A stretch of 64,000 bases of DNA from Telopea speciosissima (GCF_018873765.1 NC_057922.1:16939563-17003562), one strand, 5' to 3'. Positions 29,501 through 42,800 are shown, counted from the stretch's first letter. A program made the numbers and translations. Notes: generated by a model not told the origin, from the sequence alone.

Positions 29501-32500
29501 ACTAGGACGAACAAGCCTAGGGAGGATAAAACTAGATGCATTCAAGGGAACTTGGGAGTAGTCTCAACAGAAAAAGATGAAGGACATTTCAAATTTGACG
29601 GAGCTTTAATAGTCACAACAACTAAAATTAGCATATTGCACCCATGAGAAGGAGAGAATTAATAACAGGCAATCATCGATTACAATCATCAAGCAAAATG
29701 GCAAAATACAAGACACATAAAGCCCAAGTCCAAAACAAGCTCAAAGCAAGAAAAGACTCCTCAAAAAGAATTCGTAAGGAGTGATAAGGAATCATAGATA
29801 GGGAGATAGTAGTTTCCTATTTTATTTTAGTTTCCTAGATTGGGTTAGTTTCCATTTTATGTCAGTCTTTCTTATTTATATGGATGTAATCAACACTTTT
29901 AGGCAGATTTTGAAGATAATGGAATTGTGAGTGTAGGTTTGAAAGCCAGTGTGGCTTGTGTGATCTCCCTCCTCCCCTCTCTCTTCCCCTCTTCCCTTCT
30001 CTGCGAGACTCCCCTCTTCTCTTCTTCTTCTTCTTTATACTGATATTCTGTTGGGTTCTGTTCTAGGCAACAGTTGCAGCCCATATGCGAACAACTTATC
30101 TTCGTACACTATCTATTTGCGCCTGAGCTTTGGGTTGTTGAATCACCTGCCTAGGGTGACTCAACCCTAGGTTCCCATCCTAAAAGCCCTCTCTAACCTT
30201 CAGACTCCATTGCATCTCAGACCTACACCTTCATTGTTACCGCCACGTACAGGTTCAGATAATTAGATTCTTCAGTGGCTGATTAGGCTAATACATGGAT
30301 TTCAGAAGCTTCATCGTCACCAAGGCGTCCAGGCTCCTTGGTCGCCTTGGGCGCCTAGTCGGGTGCCTTGCCACCTTGTTGGTGTCGCCTTGATTTTAGA
30401 CCCTCTCCGACACCATGGTCGCCTTGCCGCCTTGATAACTATGCCCAAAACCCCAAGTTGATCAGGCTTCTCGTGTGGGAGATTTCTCCTTCATGGTTGC
30501 TGGTTTTTGGTGTCGTGAGGACATGAGAAGAAGATGATATCCTCTCTCCCATGATTCACCTTTATCTCTTTGTTTTATAACCCTCTTTCCATCAACGCCC
30601 CTCCTTTATCCTAATTCCCTTGTGCCCTTATTTTGTTTTTTTGTTCCAAGAGTACCTCTTCCCATATAACTCTCTTGTCCCCCACAATTCATCTTCCTTT
30701 AAACCCCTATTTCCAATAGCGTCATCCCCTTGTGAACTTGGAATTGTTTATGAGATTGCCATTGTCTTCGTACCATTGGCTATTGTGCATCTGGGTGGGC
30801 CCATAGCGAACCCAAACTGGGTTTATGACCCAGGTTCCGCATCAGCTTTGATTGATGTAACAAGGATGCTAACAACACTGATACAAGGTGCATGACATAG
30901 AAACTTCAAAAAACCCAAACGAGAGACACATCCACATATTTTATTCTATTTATTGCAATTTACAAGATGTAGAAGATTCCTCCGAATGAGAAGCCAAGCA
31001 ACCAACAACATCTCATTGATGCCATGTCAGCAGACTTACAATTCAAGCTCACTTAGGCACAGGGTGCACACCTTACTTTAGTAGGGGCCTTCAGGGCTTG
31101 ACAGTGCCTCTTCAGCCAGTTCAGACTGAGAGGGAAAGAGCAGCGTGGCTCTCTTCTCGGAAAAGCCCCTCATTTTTAAAGGCTGATTGACATGGCGCCT
31201 TAACTGAACACAAACTATACCACCTGGCGCAAGGCAACAATGCTCGACTAAGAGAATAGGGAAGACTTGGTATATAATCCGGGGCTGTAGGGCCGTTTGC
31301 TTGGTTACTCTAAGGGGCAAGAATCAACTTCCTGAGTGCCTGTTCCTCTCCCTCTTGAAGAATAAGTGATTGAATGGACCACTATCCTTTGATGGAGACC
31401 ATTTACAAATATATATATAGTTCATAAAAGCATGTTAAATATTTAGAAAGTACTTAAAGATAATCTGAATCCCATTAAAAGTAGTATGAGGTACAGTAGA
31501 TACATCTCGAAACACAAGATATATGGATAAATAAGAATTGATTAAAAAGAAGGGTAGGCATCAAGGCAGCATGTGAATAAACAGTAACATAGCCAGATTT
31601 CAGAAAATGGAGATGCATATATAGACCTACTACATGAAATGTCCAACAAAAGTTGAAAGTGATATGTTAAGGCTCATACCAGCTCCTGTCCAGTTGCACG
31701 ACAGACATGAACCCCTAGCACATGTAACCCTGGAGAATAGAACCCAGTAGCATCCAAAAGATATAACAGCTGATAAGCAAATGACAACCCTGCACCAGCA
31801 ATCATAGTGAGTAAATTCGGCAATTCAATCAGAAAACTATAGTCGATACTATCAGAAAATGACAACCCTGTACCAGCAATCTAGTGAGTAAATTTGGCTA
31901 TTCAATCAGAAAACTATAGTCAATACCAGATGGTCCATTGGCAACAAGATAAGGACCTCATAAAAGACCAATCTGCACACAACTTCATCCATGTGATGGA
32001 ACATCACAGCTTAAATGAATCACACAGACCCACAAAGATCCATAGAGAAGTTACTTGAGGGTGCCACACCAGACAAGGGACCTACACATGTCATGTGAAA
32101 TCCTTTCTGAGGATGGAAATTTAAGATTCAATCAAGCAGCTGTATTTCCCCCTCTATGAAATGCTTTATGTCCAGAACAATTAAGTTTGAAAAGAGAGAA
32201 GAAAATATTTTAAAAAGGTAAAAAAGAGTGCATATCATCAACCCACTAAACCCTAATTCCAATTTTTGACCCCATCCCTGGCTATGTACAGCATTAATTT
32301 TCCCTAAACCTACAAAGAAACAGAGTGCATATGATCAACCCACTAAACCCTAATGCCAATATTTGTCCATCCCTAGTTACGCACAGCCTTAATTTTTCCT
32401 AAACTTACAATATTCTAGCTACGCCCTATATTGGTTCCTTGTTGCATAGCTGATAGATTGATAAAATTGACAACTTTTTTCCCACAGATATATAAAAATG

Positions 32501-35500
32501 CAAGCACACACAGGAAGGAAATAATAAAACAGAATTGATCCCTGTCGATAATTTAAGCCAGCATGGGAATGGCAACACATGCCAATCCCATTCATGGGAC
32601 ACTAGATTACACTTTAGTACTTATCAAGAATAGATAAATTACCATATTATTTAGGCTCTCATGGCGAAGTACCATATGAAAAAGTGCATTCATCATTTTT
32701 TTTAAGGGGTGGGGAGAGGGAGATATGATGGGGGAAGAAGAAGAGATGTCCTAATTATTGAAGGGATGGACAAAAGAAAACTTCACCTAGACATACCTTC
32801 GTTGCCTGCATGTATCCATGGGTAGCAACCAGCTATAATTGCCTCAATCCTCTTTCTGATTCGTGCCCAACGTGATGCATCTCCACCCAAGGCTCCCCTT
32901 GGGACAGGAGAAGTTTCACCTCCATCAAAATAATCAGCATCCTCATTTCCCCACAAACTTGCTTGAAGAATCGCTTCCCTTTCTTTGTTATAGATTGATT
33001 GCAACTTTGACTTAAAATATGGTAAAACAACCTACACTCACACATCAGTACCCCTTCAGGCTTCAATATAGCAAGTTCATGATTCCTGGAAATTAAGCAT
33101 GAGAATAACATCTTCACTAGGAATATAAACACATTTTAAATTTTTTGTTACGGTCCTTAATTTGGTTTCTGCTTTGCAGATCTCATTTGGAGCCATAGCA
33201 GCCAGGCCAGTGTCATCATCAAATTAAACAAATCTAGATTCCTTTTCAATACAGCTGCATAGTTGAGTTGATAAAAGCAGAAGAAGAATGTACCAGAAAT
33301 GCAACTGAGAGAACTTTTTGGTGCTTTTCTAATCCAGAGTGGCGAACCCTATCACCTGAGTCTGTACGAATTTTCTCCTTGTTCACTGCAATCTTTACTG
33401 CTCTCCTTCGCAAGCCATATAGGGACTCCGAGAAAGAAGCATCTAGACACATGCAATTAGAAAGTTTTGGTTTGGGGTGGGGGGAGGGGGGGGGGAATAA
33501 GTATAAGATACCTGAAACCTCACTGATGGACAAAGTTGGAGACCTACACACTAGTCCTCACATAACTGGAGGACAAAAAAATAAAATTGGAGAAGACCTA
33601 AATTCAAAATCTTACCAGTTCATGATATGTTAATGCAATGATGGTTGAAGATTGATGCATGGAATTCATAAAAGATCCGAATACGAAGCAATAAGATGTT
33701 ACCAACATCCTGCTTGCCAAAAATAATAAAAGGTGGTACTAAAGTTTTCAGGGAGTAGAATGCGGCTGATATTAAGAGTGGAAAACTGTGTTTTGTACTG
33801 CTCCTGTTTTTTCTCTGTGTACAGCTCCTCCTTGGGCATTTAAAGAGCATAGGCTTCAAGCGATTTTTTCAAAACAATGTATCATTCGATTTATCCAAAA
33901 AGGAAAAGGAAAACATTAACTGTGTTTCTAGAAAGGTGGATATGTAAGATAATGAACTGGCTCCCTAGCCATTAAAACTTACCGCAGAGCATAGCCAGTA
34001 GGCATGAACCATTCTTGTGGTCCAGGTTTTCCAACTTGGTCAAACCAAGCCAATATGCTGAAAGCTTGCACAGAGAGTATCTGTTGACCTACTGACCATC
34101 TTGGATTGAGGAGCAGCCCAGACAATGGAGTGATGCTACACTAGTTGTGTGGTTTATTTATCAGTGTTTTACGTTTAAGTTTAGTATGGTGTAGTTTAGT
34201 TCAAGTTTATTACTCTGACTGATAGTAGTTAGTTTAAAACTTTGACTTTCAAATCGCTATCAACTATGAGTCCTCTTATGATATCATAAACATCTACTTT
34301 TTTTCTCTTTTGAGGAGATGAGATAAAATATGTGGCTACTACAATTATGGGCTATTCTGACTGATAGTAGTTAGTTTAAAAGTTTGACTTACCCCGGCTT
34401 CGCAGAAACAGCCTCTCCATGAAGCGGGGGTAAGACTGCGTACATTATGACCCTCAGACCCTGCAGTGGTGGGAGCCTCGTGCACTGGGTACGCCCCTAT
34501 TTTTTTTCTTTCGAGTGGGATGATATAAAATATGTGGCTACTACAATTATGGATGGTTATTAATCACCAGGGCCTAGGACCTATAGAGTGCTAGTAAATC
34601 TCAACATCGTATCTGGTTATTGCTTTGGCTGGCAAGCATTCTTTCAATATCCAGACCAGCATCTCTTTTCTACCCCTTCATCTTTTGTCCCTCAAAGTCT
34701 TAAGCACTAGAACCAAAACAATAGCTTTCCCTGACACAACAATAATTCCAAACTTTCTTTCTGCCTACTGGCTAGGAACAAAACCTTCAAATCCCTTCAA
34801 TCTTCACTGAAATATCAAGTTCATCCACCTTTCTAAAGAACCTATCCGTCAATTAATTTTAGCCTTTCACAACCACAAAGTGCCAATGCTAATTAATCCA
34901 CCCCAAACTACAATCTCCAAGATGGAATTTCAGACTGACTGAAAAACCAGATTGTACCCAGTCAACCTACCAGAACCCTAATTTTGCTCCCGAATCTAAG
35001 GACATGTCATCATTTTAGTTGGCACTACAAATCTACAATCGGAGAAAACACCTTTGTCAAATTCAAGGTAAAAAATATTTTCTCATGCCCTAACCCCATT
35101 CTTTTTGCATGAATTTTCAGAAGCAACTGAAGAACCTAATTTCACCACTCAACCAACCAACTAAACCCTAAACCTACCTTCATTCCTGAATCTATTTGTG
35201 ATTATTCTTAAACAACCCTTAGATTTTAGCTTACTATAGGGAATTTCAGAACATCCGCTTCTTTCCATCACCAGTTTGATTACCAGTTCACAATTCTCTC
35301 GTATATACTATCCCAATGTCTCTGACATTCAATAAGATTCTGCATCAAGAACTTCTGTAAAATGTACAAATTGACCCACGCCACTAGAGAAAAGATACGT
35401 GGTAAAAAAATGACATAATTATGGGATTTAGTATTTAGTACTTGAAATGTGAACTACATGGTAGCCACCATTTAGAAAAAGCCCTTACATCGGCAGCAAA

Positions 35501-36165
35501 ACCTTCAACCAAGCAATCATTGAAAGCATGCTCTTGTTCGGCAACTGGGAGTTTTATAAACACAAGAGAGCAAAGGATAAGAGGAGGAACTAAAGGAAAA
35601 AGGAAGCACCAGTAGTTCGCAAGCTGTGAGTTTCAAGAACCATCATCAGTAGCGCGAAGAACTCATCGTCGTAGTCCAACACCTTATGTAGGAAAGGTCT
35701 TCTAAGAGCAAGCACCTGCACGATGACACACTACCATAAGAGTCCGCTGCGCTGAACAAGCAAAATCAAACAGCACACCAACCATATAACAGTGGCAGAA
35801 TTAGAAATTTAAACGCCGAAAATTTCAATAAAAATTCGATTACTTTTTTCCTCTTATGTAATGCTCCAGTCAATTTTTGAGAGCTCATCACACCAATAAA
35901 TAGCAATTTTAAGCAGACAAGCAATTAGCCGAACGAAAACAGCAAACAATTTGCAGTGTTTGATGAAAGCGGAGAAAAAAAGGGGGAAATGTAAAAATCC
36001 TAACAAGGAGGAGATGGAGAAGCAGAAATAGAGGAACGAAGGAGATGAAATACTTACACCGACAGAGTAGGTTAGAGCAGCCCTGAGACTGGCGGGAAGC
36101 TGCTGAGCCGCGGCCATCTCGAAGAAAGTGGGGCGCGTTCCATCCCCTCCCACCTGAAACAACAT
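26530..36165 (-). CDS. PEX12: PEX12 peroxisomal RING E3 / import factor, 10 exons
   Basis: Exons: 36165-36058, 35715-35610, 33442-33294, 33031-32797, 31789-31680, 28979-28905, 27803-27717, 27151-27065, 26876-26739 and 26601-26530; the product is 388 aa (about 393 in Arabidopsis). PEX12 is a peroxisomal membrane protein. With PEX2 and PEX10 it forms the RING complex that recycles the PTS1 receptor PEX5. The N-terminus MLFQVGGDGTRPTFFEMAAA is diagnostic. Membrane segments include VLPYFKSKL, LSFAYQLLYLLDATGFYS and LDYAQTGLIAAVFFFK. A Pro run (residues 309-317) precedes the RING, with C334/C337, C355/C358 and C369 seen (CPLC, CYAC, KRCP); PEX12 RINGs are known to be reduced. All phases agree. The exon 6 donor is AAG|GCATGT, a GC-AG intron. 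Introns 2, 5 and 6 are long and hold repeats. Confidence 0.95.
27980..28388 (-). mobile_element. Two adjacent RTE LINE 3' ends in PEX12 intron 6
   Basis: Two copies of the RTE terminus, read on plus as CTTATCCCAACTTAATGGGG, start at about 27980 and 28166 after (CAA)n. The first retains part of the C-terminal ORF on the minus strand. The second continues to about 28388 and reads [11 protein letters not shown] on the minus strand. Both are truncated and dead. Confidence 0.7.
28980..31679 (-). other. PEX12 intron 5 (2.7 kb)
   Basis: A long intron with an AC run at 29410-29421. A region at 29800-30250 looks like an old LTR or promoter, with a CT-rich block. An AAGGCG-type MITE lies at 30312. No coding domain is recognised in 30620-31320, although some frames are open. 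Confidence 0.5.
30312..30443. mobile_element. Degenerate AAGGCG-family MITE
   Basis: The ends CATCGTCACCAAGGCG and, inward from the right, CATAGTTATCAAGGCG match the element at 5528. The interior is dense in GCCTTG units. The flanking 8-mers do not match, so insertion details are lost. Confidence 0.6.
31783..31930. repeat. Tandem duplication across a PEX12 splice acceptor
   Basis: A 75-bp unit is repeated twice (GACAACCCTGCACCAGCAAT and GACAACCCTGTACCAGCAAT). Read on the minus strand each unit contains a GTGCAGGGTTGTCA or GTACAGGGTTGTCA acceptor. Only the downstream copy (31789) joins to the conserved LSFAYQLLYL coding sequence. The upstream copy is a decoy in intron 4. Confidence 0.8.
34217..34553. 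repeat. Local tandem duplication interrupted by a SINE piece
   Basis: GACTGATAGTAGTTAGTTTA occurs at about 34219 and again at about 34360. The following AAAATATGTGGCTACTACAA occurs at about 34326 and 34528. The wider spacing of the second pair is explained by the SINE-like sequence between them. Located in PEX12 intron 2. Confidence 0.7.
34391..34508 (+). mobile_element. Truncated Au-type SINE
   Basis: The sequence has GAAACAGCCTCTCC, GCGGGGGTAAGACTGCGTAC, CAGACCCTGCAGTGG and GGGAGCCTCGTGCACTGGG, then a T-rich tail. This is the body of the plant Au SINE without the tRNA-like head. The fuller copy at 48688 shares all these blocks. Confidence 0.7.
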
Positions 36166-36365
36166 CTTTCCTTCTCTCTCTCTACTAAGTGTCTCTGCGT
36201 GTCAGGGAAGAAAGCTCCAACGAGTTCCTGCTACGCAATTTCTCGCATGGAAGAAACAGTTGTTAGATTATAGAGTATGGATGGACCTGACGCTCGGAAG
36301 TCAGATTTTGAGAAATAGGCGGTGATTACAGATTTAATCATTACATTGTCAAGATCAAAGATTTG

Positions 36366-37893
36366 AAGGGTGTCAATTTAGAACCAAGAATCGAAACCGA
36401 CCGTTCAAAATCAAATCAAAATGGTTAACTTTTTGGGATTGATGCGTGGTTTGTGTGATTACACTTTCATAAAAAAAAATAAAATCAAAATAGATAGGTC
36501 GGTTTAGTTTAGTTTCGATTTTAAGAATGAAAATCATAGGTTCAAATCAAATTAAATTACATATATAGGTATTTTGATGTTTTAATTAAGGGTAAATTAT
36601 ATGACAACTCCTGAAAGTTTTTCCATACTCAAGTCACCCCCTCTTATTTAAAAATTCACTTAAAATCTCTCTTAATTAGAGAATTATATTACAAGATAGT
36701 CCACACCGTTAGTTTTATGAGGTTAAATGATGAAGTTAGCAAGTTAATTTTATTTAAATTTCTAAACTAACCTTATTATAGATTGAATTACTGTTTTACC
36801 CTTAGATATTAAAACCCCAAAATTGAACAGCTCTCTTCCTCACATGATCTGCAACCCACCGCTACCAGTCCTTGCTTCTCTTCCCCCTCTTCTTGCATCA
36901 GCCATGGATCCAACTTTCAAAAAGCAACCTAAAACCAAATCCAAAACCACAAATCTCAATAATTGTAGTTTTCATGTCGTCTAGATAAGATGAATGGCTG
37001 AGACTGAAATTCTCCCCCTATCTCTACTTGTGATCAAGGGTGATATATTTATATCATTTGTATAGTTTACGCAATGTATTTGAAATTCAAAATACAAGAT
37101 AGAGTCTGAGTAATTTTACAAGAGAAATAGTAAAAGAGATGGATAAGGAAGAGCAGTCCTTTGTCATAACATCTTTCTTTCTTCGGTCTTATAGAGTTTT
37201 AGAGGAAAATTATAAATGGGTTTCATAGGGTAGAACGAATTTTGGTCTTAGAAGGGGAGAGGGGCAAGGGGAGATGCATAGGCCGGTGCCAGGCCTCAAG
37301 CAGAGGAGAGAGAGGTGGAGTTATCCGAGTGGAGGGTGTAGCACGGGTAGAGAGATGCAGAGGCAACGGAGTCAGCAATTAGGATCGATTTTTTGGATTG
37401 ATTTATGCAAAGGAATGGGTTGAGGTTAAACTTGTCATTTAACTTTTTTGTTTGTTTTAAGTTAACACCGTTACTGTAGAGGGAAACAGAAGTGAATTTT
37501 CAAATAAGAGAAGATGAGTTGAGTATGGGAAAACTTAAAGGGGGTGTCATGTAATTTACCCTTTAATTAATGTGGATGATTTGCATCAAAAGATTCTAAA
37601 AAAATCAATGTGGATGATATGTTCTATTCCTTTTTAATATTTGAAAAAAAAAATTATTGAATTATAATCTATACAAATAAAGAGGTTGTTTTTAAATAAA
37701 AAATATAAAAAATTAGTCCAAACACCTAAAAATCTAAAATAGCGTCTAAATCGAATATTAATTAGGTCAATCAATAAAAATCGACTGGATTTGGTTTTGG
37801 TTTGGAAAATATGCTTTTATTCGATTTCCACACATTGTATCTTGAACTGAAATGAATAACAAAAGCTAAACCGATTGATATCTTTAATTAAAA
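36366..37893. mobile_element. Degenerate hAT element (GGGTGTCAA family) with nested insertion
   Basis: The left end GAAGGGTGTCAATTTAG and repeated AACCGA/ATCAAA motifs mark the family. The proposed right end (CCGATTGATATCTTTAA) is weak and no matching 8-bp duplication was found. A Mutator MITE is inserted within it at 36590-37561. Confidence 0.4.
36590..37561. mobile_element. Mutator-type MITE, GGGTAAATTA family, 0.97 kb
   Basis: The inverted ends start GGGTAAATTATATGACAA and, inward from the right, GGGTAAATTACATGACAC, and remain similar for about 75 bp. A 9-bp duplication TTTAATTAA flanks it (36581-36589 and 37562-37570); because this is AT-rich it is weaker proof than usual. No transposase. 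The CT-rich middle (36820-36920) has no convincing gene fragment. Confidence 0.75.
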
Positions 37894-38196
37894 CAGGGGA
37901 TAATAGTTTTTAAAAAATAAGAAAAAATATTCGAGGTCCCTTGTGGCAAGGGGACCAGTTCCCTTCACTCATGATTAAGCAGAAATCCTTAGCCTTGAAA
38001 CATTATGATAGTACAATGGAAGGGTAGTTTTGACTTTGTACAGTAGAAGGGCACACTAATAATAATCCTAAATGGGTGTATTTTTCCTCGGCGGTGGATG
38101 AATTCTCCCATGTATTTATGTAAATCATGGTGAATAAGTTAAAATGTCTTAAGGGATAAGGGTTCTCTACTTGGCATCGTGGCTTCCGTGTTGGCG
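37894..38196. other. Short intergenic stretch
   Basis: Nothing recognised between the degenerate hAT element and the intact hAT MITE. It lies between PEX12 and the 3' end of the PHR1-type gene. Confidence 0.5.
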
Positions 38197-38204
38197 CCCA
38201 CAAG

Positions 38205-38828
38205 TAAGGGTGTCAAAACCAAACTGAAATCGAGGCGAATTAATCGAATGGAATAAATTCGGTTTGGTTTCGGTTTTGGTATATGATCATTTAATTCGGT
38301 TTGATAACGTTTTTAGTTAAAAAATCATCGATTTGAATCAAAATCGAATCGAATACCACATTTAATCCAAAACCCTATATCCAATTTTTTTTTTGTTATG
38401 GTGTTGCTTTTTCTTTTGAAATTATAATTTTGATGTGTTTCTCTGACGTTATTGATGGGTAAGCTGAAAGATAAGATCTGAAAGTGGAGAACTCACTTTG
38501 AATTTTTATTTATTTATTAATATTTCTGATTTCTTTAAGGTTTTGTGAGCATTTTATTTATACAAATGGAGTTTCTTGAGAATACAACAAGACAACGACA
38601 ATCGACAACCTAGCAGATTGGAGCCTTATTGGAGAACTGAATTGGAATCGTATTAGATAACCGAATTAGATCTGAATTAGAAAATCGAATTAGAACTGTA
38701 ATTGAACCGAACTGAACAGGTTCGTATTCAGTTTCCACTTTCCGAATCTACTCGATTCTCGGTTTGATTTCAAAACACACCATTCAAGGCACGGAACTAA
38801 ACCAAAACCAAATCGATTGACACCCTTA
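38205..38828. mobile_element. Intact hAT MITE (GGGTGTCAA family), 624 bp
   Basis: Perfect 12-bp inverted ends TAAGGGTGTCAA are flanked by an exact 8-bp duplication CCCACAAG (38197-38204 and 38829-38836). The subterminal regions are dense in GAACCGAAT/AATCGAATT units, a usual place for transposase binding. No coding capacity. This is the best-preserved family member here. Confidence 0.92.
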
Positions 38829-38836
38829 CCCACAAG

Positions 38837-39856
38837 AGCATCAACAAGAGCCTGATTTTTCACATTCACACAAGACGGTGCGCAATCATTTCACCTCCGT
38901 TTGTATCCAGGGACAGGCGCCACGCTACCACTCTACCAGGCAAGATTCTTTTTTGGCTGCTTTAACCCAGACTTATGACGAGGCGATCTAGGAGACACTT
39001 TAACCGTCCAAAAGGTACGATAGACAATCTCCATTTCAAGTATGCTTGGCTTCTCACGGTTTTAGTAATTGGGATCGGGATTGGTCTTCGCTGATCACCC
39101 AATCGCCTTGAATCAGGCTGGATCCGATGGATCTACCTCTATTTAAAAAGAGAAAAAAAGAACAGATTTTTTTTGAATTTTTTTACCCTCGATCAGTAAT
39201 CGATCTGGGATCACCCCAATATCATTGAACTCATTGAGGCAAGAGATAAACACAAGAAGGTGCTAGTGTATGCTCCACAACTTGGCAACGTTCTTTCATC
39301 CTAAAAATATTAAAATTATTAATAAAAGAGAGTGTTGGGTATGCCATCAGCTTTTAGAAATTATCGGCATACACCAATCACGAAATGAGAGGAGCTTGTA
39401 TTAAGTGCTGAAAGCAAACAACTGAGTAAACACTAGTGGTCATGGATAAACTGGAGTAATCAAATCAAATCCCCACATGTTACTAATTACATTTGAGGCC
39501 ATAGGATTTCTTACAATAATAACTACTCTTCATGAACATATACAATGCATCCTTCTTTCAACACCAGGTCTGTGTGTACCTTAAAGATCATGAATCAGGA
39601 AGTTGAAAAACATATCAATCACAACTGATACACTTGCTTTTATTGACCAAAATAAAGCACATGCGATTGCCCATGTCTAGTTACTCAAAAGTTGGAAAGA
39701 AGGGTAGCTCAAGTTCCAATCCCAGTGTCTGTCAGCACAGTTTTCTCTTTTTGAATGAGATCCTGATTAACCATGCTCATCATGTCTTAACAAGCAGCGA
39801 TGTCAGCAATATAGGCTTGCCAGCCTGATGGAGATTCAGCAGATGACAAAGCCGTG
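38837..39856. other. Downstream region of the PHR1-type gene
   Basis: No gene is recognised. The part next to 39857 should be the 3' UTR of the minus-strand MYB-CC gene. Confidence 0.5.
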
Positions 39857-42800
39857 TCATTCCCTCGCTGGGGAACTAGACTGACCAACAACAGCTGGTT
39901 CAGGACCTTCAGTGGTTCTGGATTCAGGTGTCTTTTGCTTCCCATCCGACTTCTGGTTACTCTCATTCAGGGTTGCACTGTTATCAATAGCATTAATTGC
40001 TGTTTTGGCACAATCCTTCTCTGAGGTATCTGCTTCATTATTGGCAGGGGAATGGGGCACGGCATCTGATGAGGAAACAGCAGGATCCCCCGGAGTGGGT
40101 GAAGAGACCTTGAGCTTCTCACCGGTGGTTTTATATTGCTTCTCAAACATCATCTGTAGATACCTGCCTTGTTCTTCTATACGCAGCTGTAGATTTCTTT
40201 GGATCTGGTTCACAAATTGCACCAAAGAGGTTAGAATAGACCTAGACTTGACATTCAAAATGCAGAAATAGTCGATAGTCTCTATAGTGTTGAAATTGAC
40301 ACTTTCATTTATGTGCTAAAACACACTAGAATATTATCATAACAAATAACAAGAAAATGAAGCAGAGTATTGAGACATTCAAAGCAACTTCTATGCATGG
40401 ACCAATCAACCAGTGGCACAATAATCCTCGCAGTGCCTCAAAGTACCACAAGCAGAGACCATATGGGCCAGGCCCAATGACTGAATTAGCTCATCATGGC
40501 AGGAATTTCCATGCTGGCTCAAATGTTTTATCTAATGTCACACATGAAAATGCAGTTCTGCGATGTGCATGTGTGCCTAGAGATTGAGACGTACACAATA
40601 GAACCTGGTACTGCAACAGAAACCAAAGCCTGATCAATCTCCGTTTCTCTCTGTTCTGATCATACTCTTTTATTTGGGGTTTCTTCCTACATCTACAAGG
40701 TTCATTCAACCTTATTTGCAGCTTCAACGGATCACTGTTTTGTGGGATTCTGTTATTGATTTCTGTTTTTCACTTGTGGTTACCAATTCGAGATCCCGTT
40801 GTTCTTGTTTACTGGAGGTTACAATTTGATCCTACTTAGGATTAGACCTATTCAGGTTCTAGTCTTACATTAGACCTTAGTATCGATATTCAATAATGAT
40901 GTTTAACAGTTTGATAACTGCTGGTTTGATGACACATATCCCTGACATCAATATGCTGCAAGATGTGCAGGACAAGTGGAGTATCTTTCAGAGCTGATAG
41001 CAAAATATCACACCTACAGCAACGACTTCAAATAATAAACATAACAAGGATAACCATTGGGTTATGGTGGTGTCACGACATGTCTATTTCTAGTGTGATG
41101 AGAGTCAAGTACTCCAAGAATTTCAAGAAAGAAAATACAAACAAGACAATTAAGTCTACCTTCCAAGTACTCATTCCTAAGAAAGGAGCCCCCAAGAGTT
41201 TTGACACTATAAGACTCAAAATCTACAAGTATTTAGCTTCCCAGAAGCTTGCGGCAGAGGGAGGCCCTCTGAACCACTGTGCAGAGATTAGTGGAGGATG
41301 AGATAGTTCTCACTTCTTGATGAAGTCACAGACCTTGGTTGCTTGTTTTAACAAATTGTTGAGCGCATGGTATGACAGTAGACAGCAGATAGTCTGGATG
41401 TGCAGCAGGCATAGAACATCTTGGCCCTTTTAGAGCCAACACATACTCACAAATTTGTAGGGCATGGCTTAGAGAGTTGGCATGATGAGGTGGACAGAGA
41501 CTGGAAAAGAGCTTGAAGGTGTCATGCAGTGATTTGTAGGAAAATTTGCCAGGTTCAAAATCTAAATGAGAGTTTTGAGTTGTCTTCGATGCAGAATCAG
41601 CTGAATCTCAAAACTAAAATACTCTAGTTTTATGAGTAAGCTTTACAATGCCTCAAGAATTGGGTCAATCCGAGTTGGGACAAGGGAGTTATGATCCCCG
41701 AATGCAGATGTAGCGCATGGTGTCCAGAATTCTGTTTCTGCACATGCAGTGACGTCATTAGATTTTTGAGCTGTCTTACTTGCATAATTTGTAGAAGCTT
41801 TAAACATGAAAGTTGTAGATCTTTGAGAGTGTGAGATATGGCAATTTTCCCATCAATTCGCAAAGCAGTAGAAGGCCAGACGGAAAAGATTCTAAATCGA
41901 CAGATCTCATTGGATCCACCTTTCTAACAGCCTTTTGATCTATAAGATATACTCTTTGGACATCTTATGAGATGAAGAACTCCTATTTTGATCCAAAAAC
42001 GTGAGAGAGACCTTGAGAGAGGAAAAAAAAGAGAGGCCATTCTATCCTACAAGAGTGATTGAATGAAGCCCATGTCTCTTTGAGGAGTTCAGGACGAGAG
42101 AGATTACACCATCTGACGCTGAGAAGATGAATCTGATAGGAGAACAAGGCCTGCAAGTTCTTCTCAGTTAGGGTTACTTTAAGGGAGCTAACTTGTGATT
42201 TTGCAAATCTTTTTTATTTTGTTCTAGGATAGGTAATTGGATATTCCTAGTTCAATGAATGTAATAAGGGTTGGGGTTGGCTTTATTACTTTGATTATTC
42301 TTGTAATCACCATCCTCCACGGAGAACTCTGGTTGCACGGCTTTCTCTAATAAGTCTATTTTCTCTGACTTGACTCAGGTGCTTGGTACTTTTTAGTGTT
42401 GTGGTCCTTATTCTTTTGCGGATGCAAAAGATTGTAACAAGGGTAGGTGCTCTTGGGTCGTTGTAGCAATCAAAATAGTGTTAGTGTACTGAGCAATATA
42501 AGAAGCCCTTTTAGGGCATAGCTCCGTGGACATAGGCATATTGCCGAACCACATAAAAATCCTATCTCCTGTGGTGAGATTGTGTGGATATATTTGGAGT
42601 GTGTTTCATGCAGGATGGGTGTGCACACCGAGTAGACCTTACTACATTTTTTGACTGCATGTACTTGAGAGGCAAGGTGTTGCATACTACTGTGTGTGTG
42701 ATTGGTTAAAAAGGTCAGCGCCAACCAATCTATTTTATTGCAACAATAGTTATCATGGCATCTAGGTGACCCAAGGCGTTGGAGGGGGGGCTTGGACACA

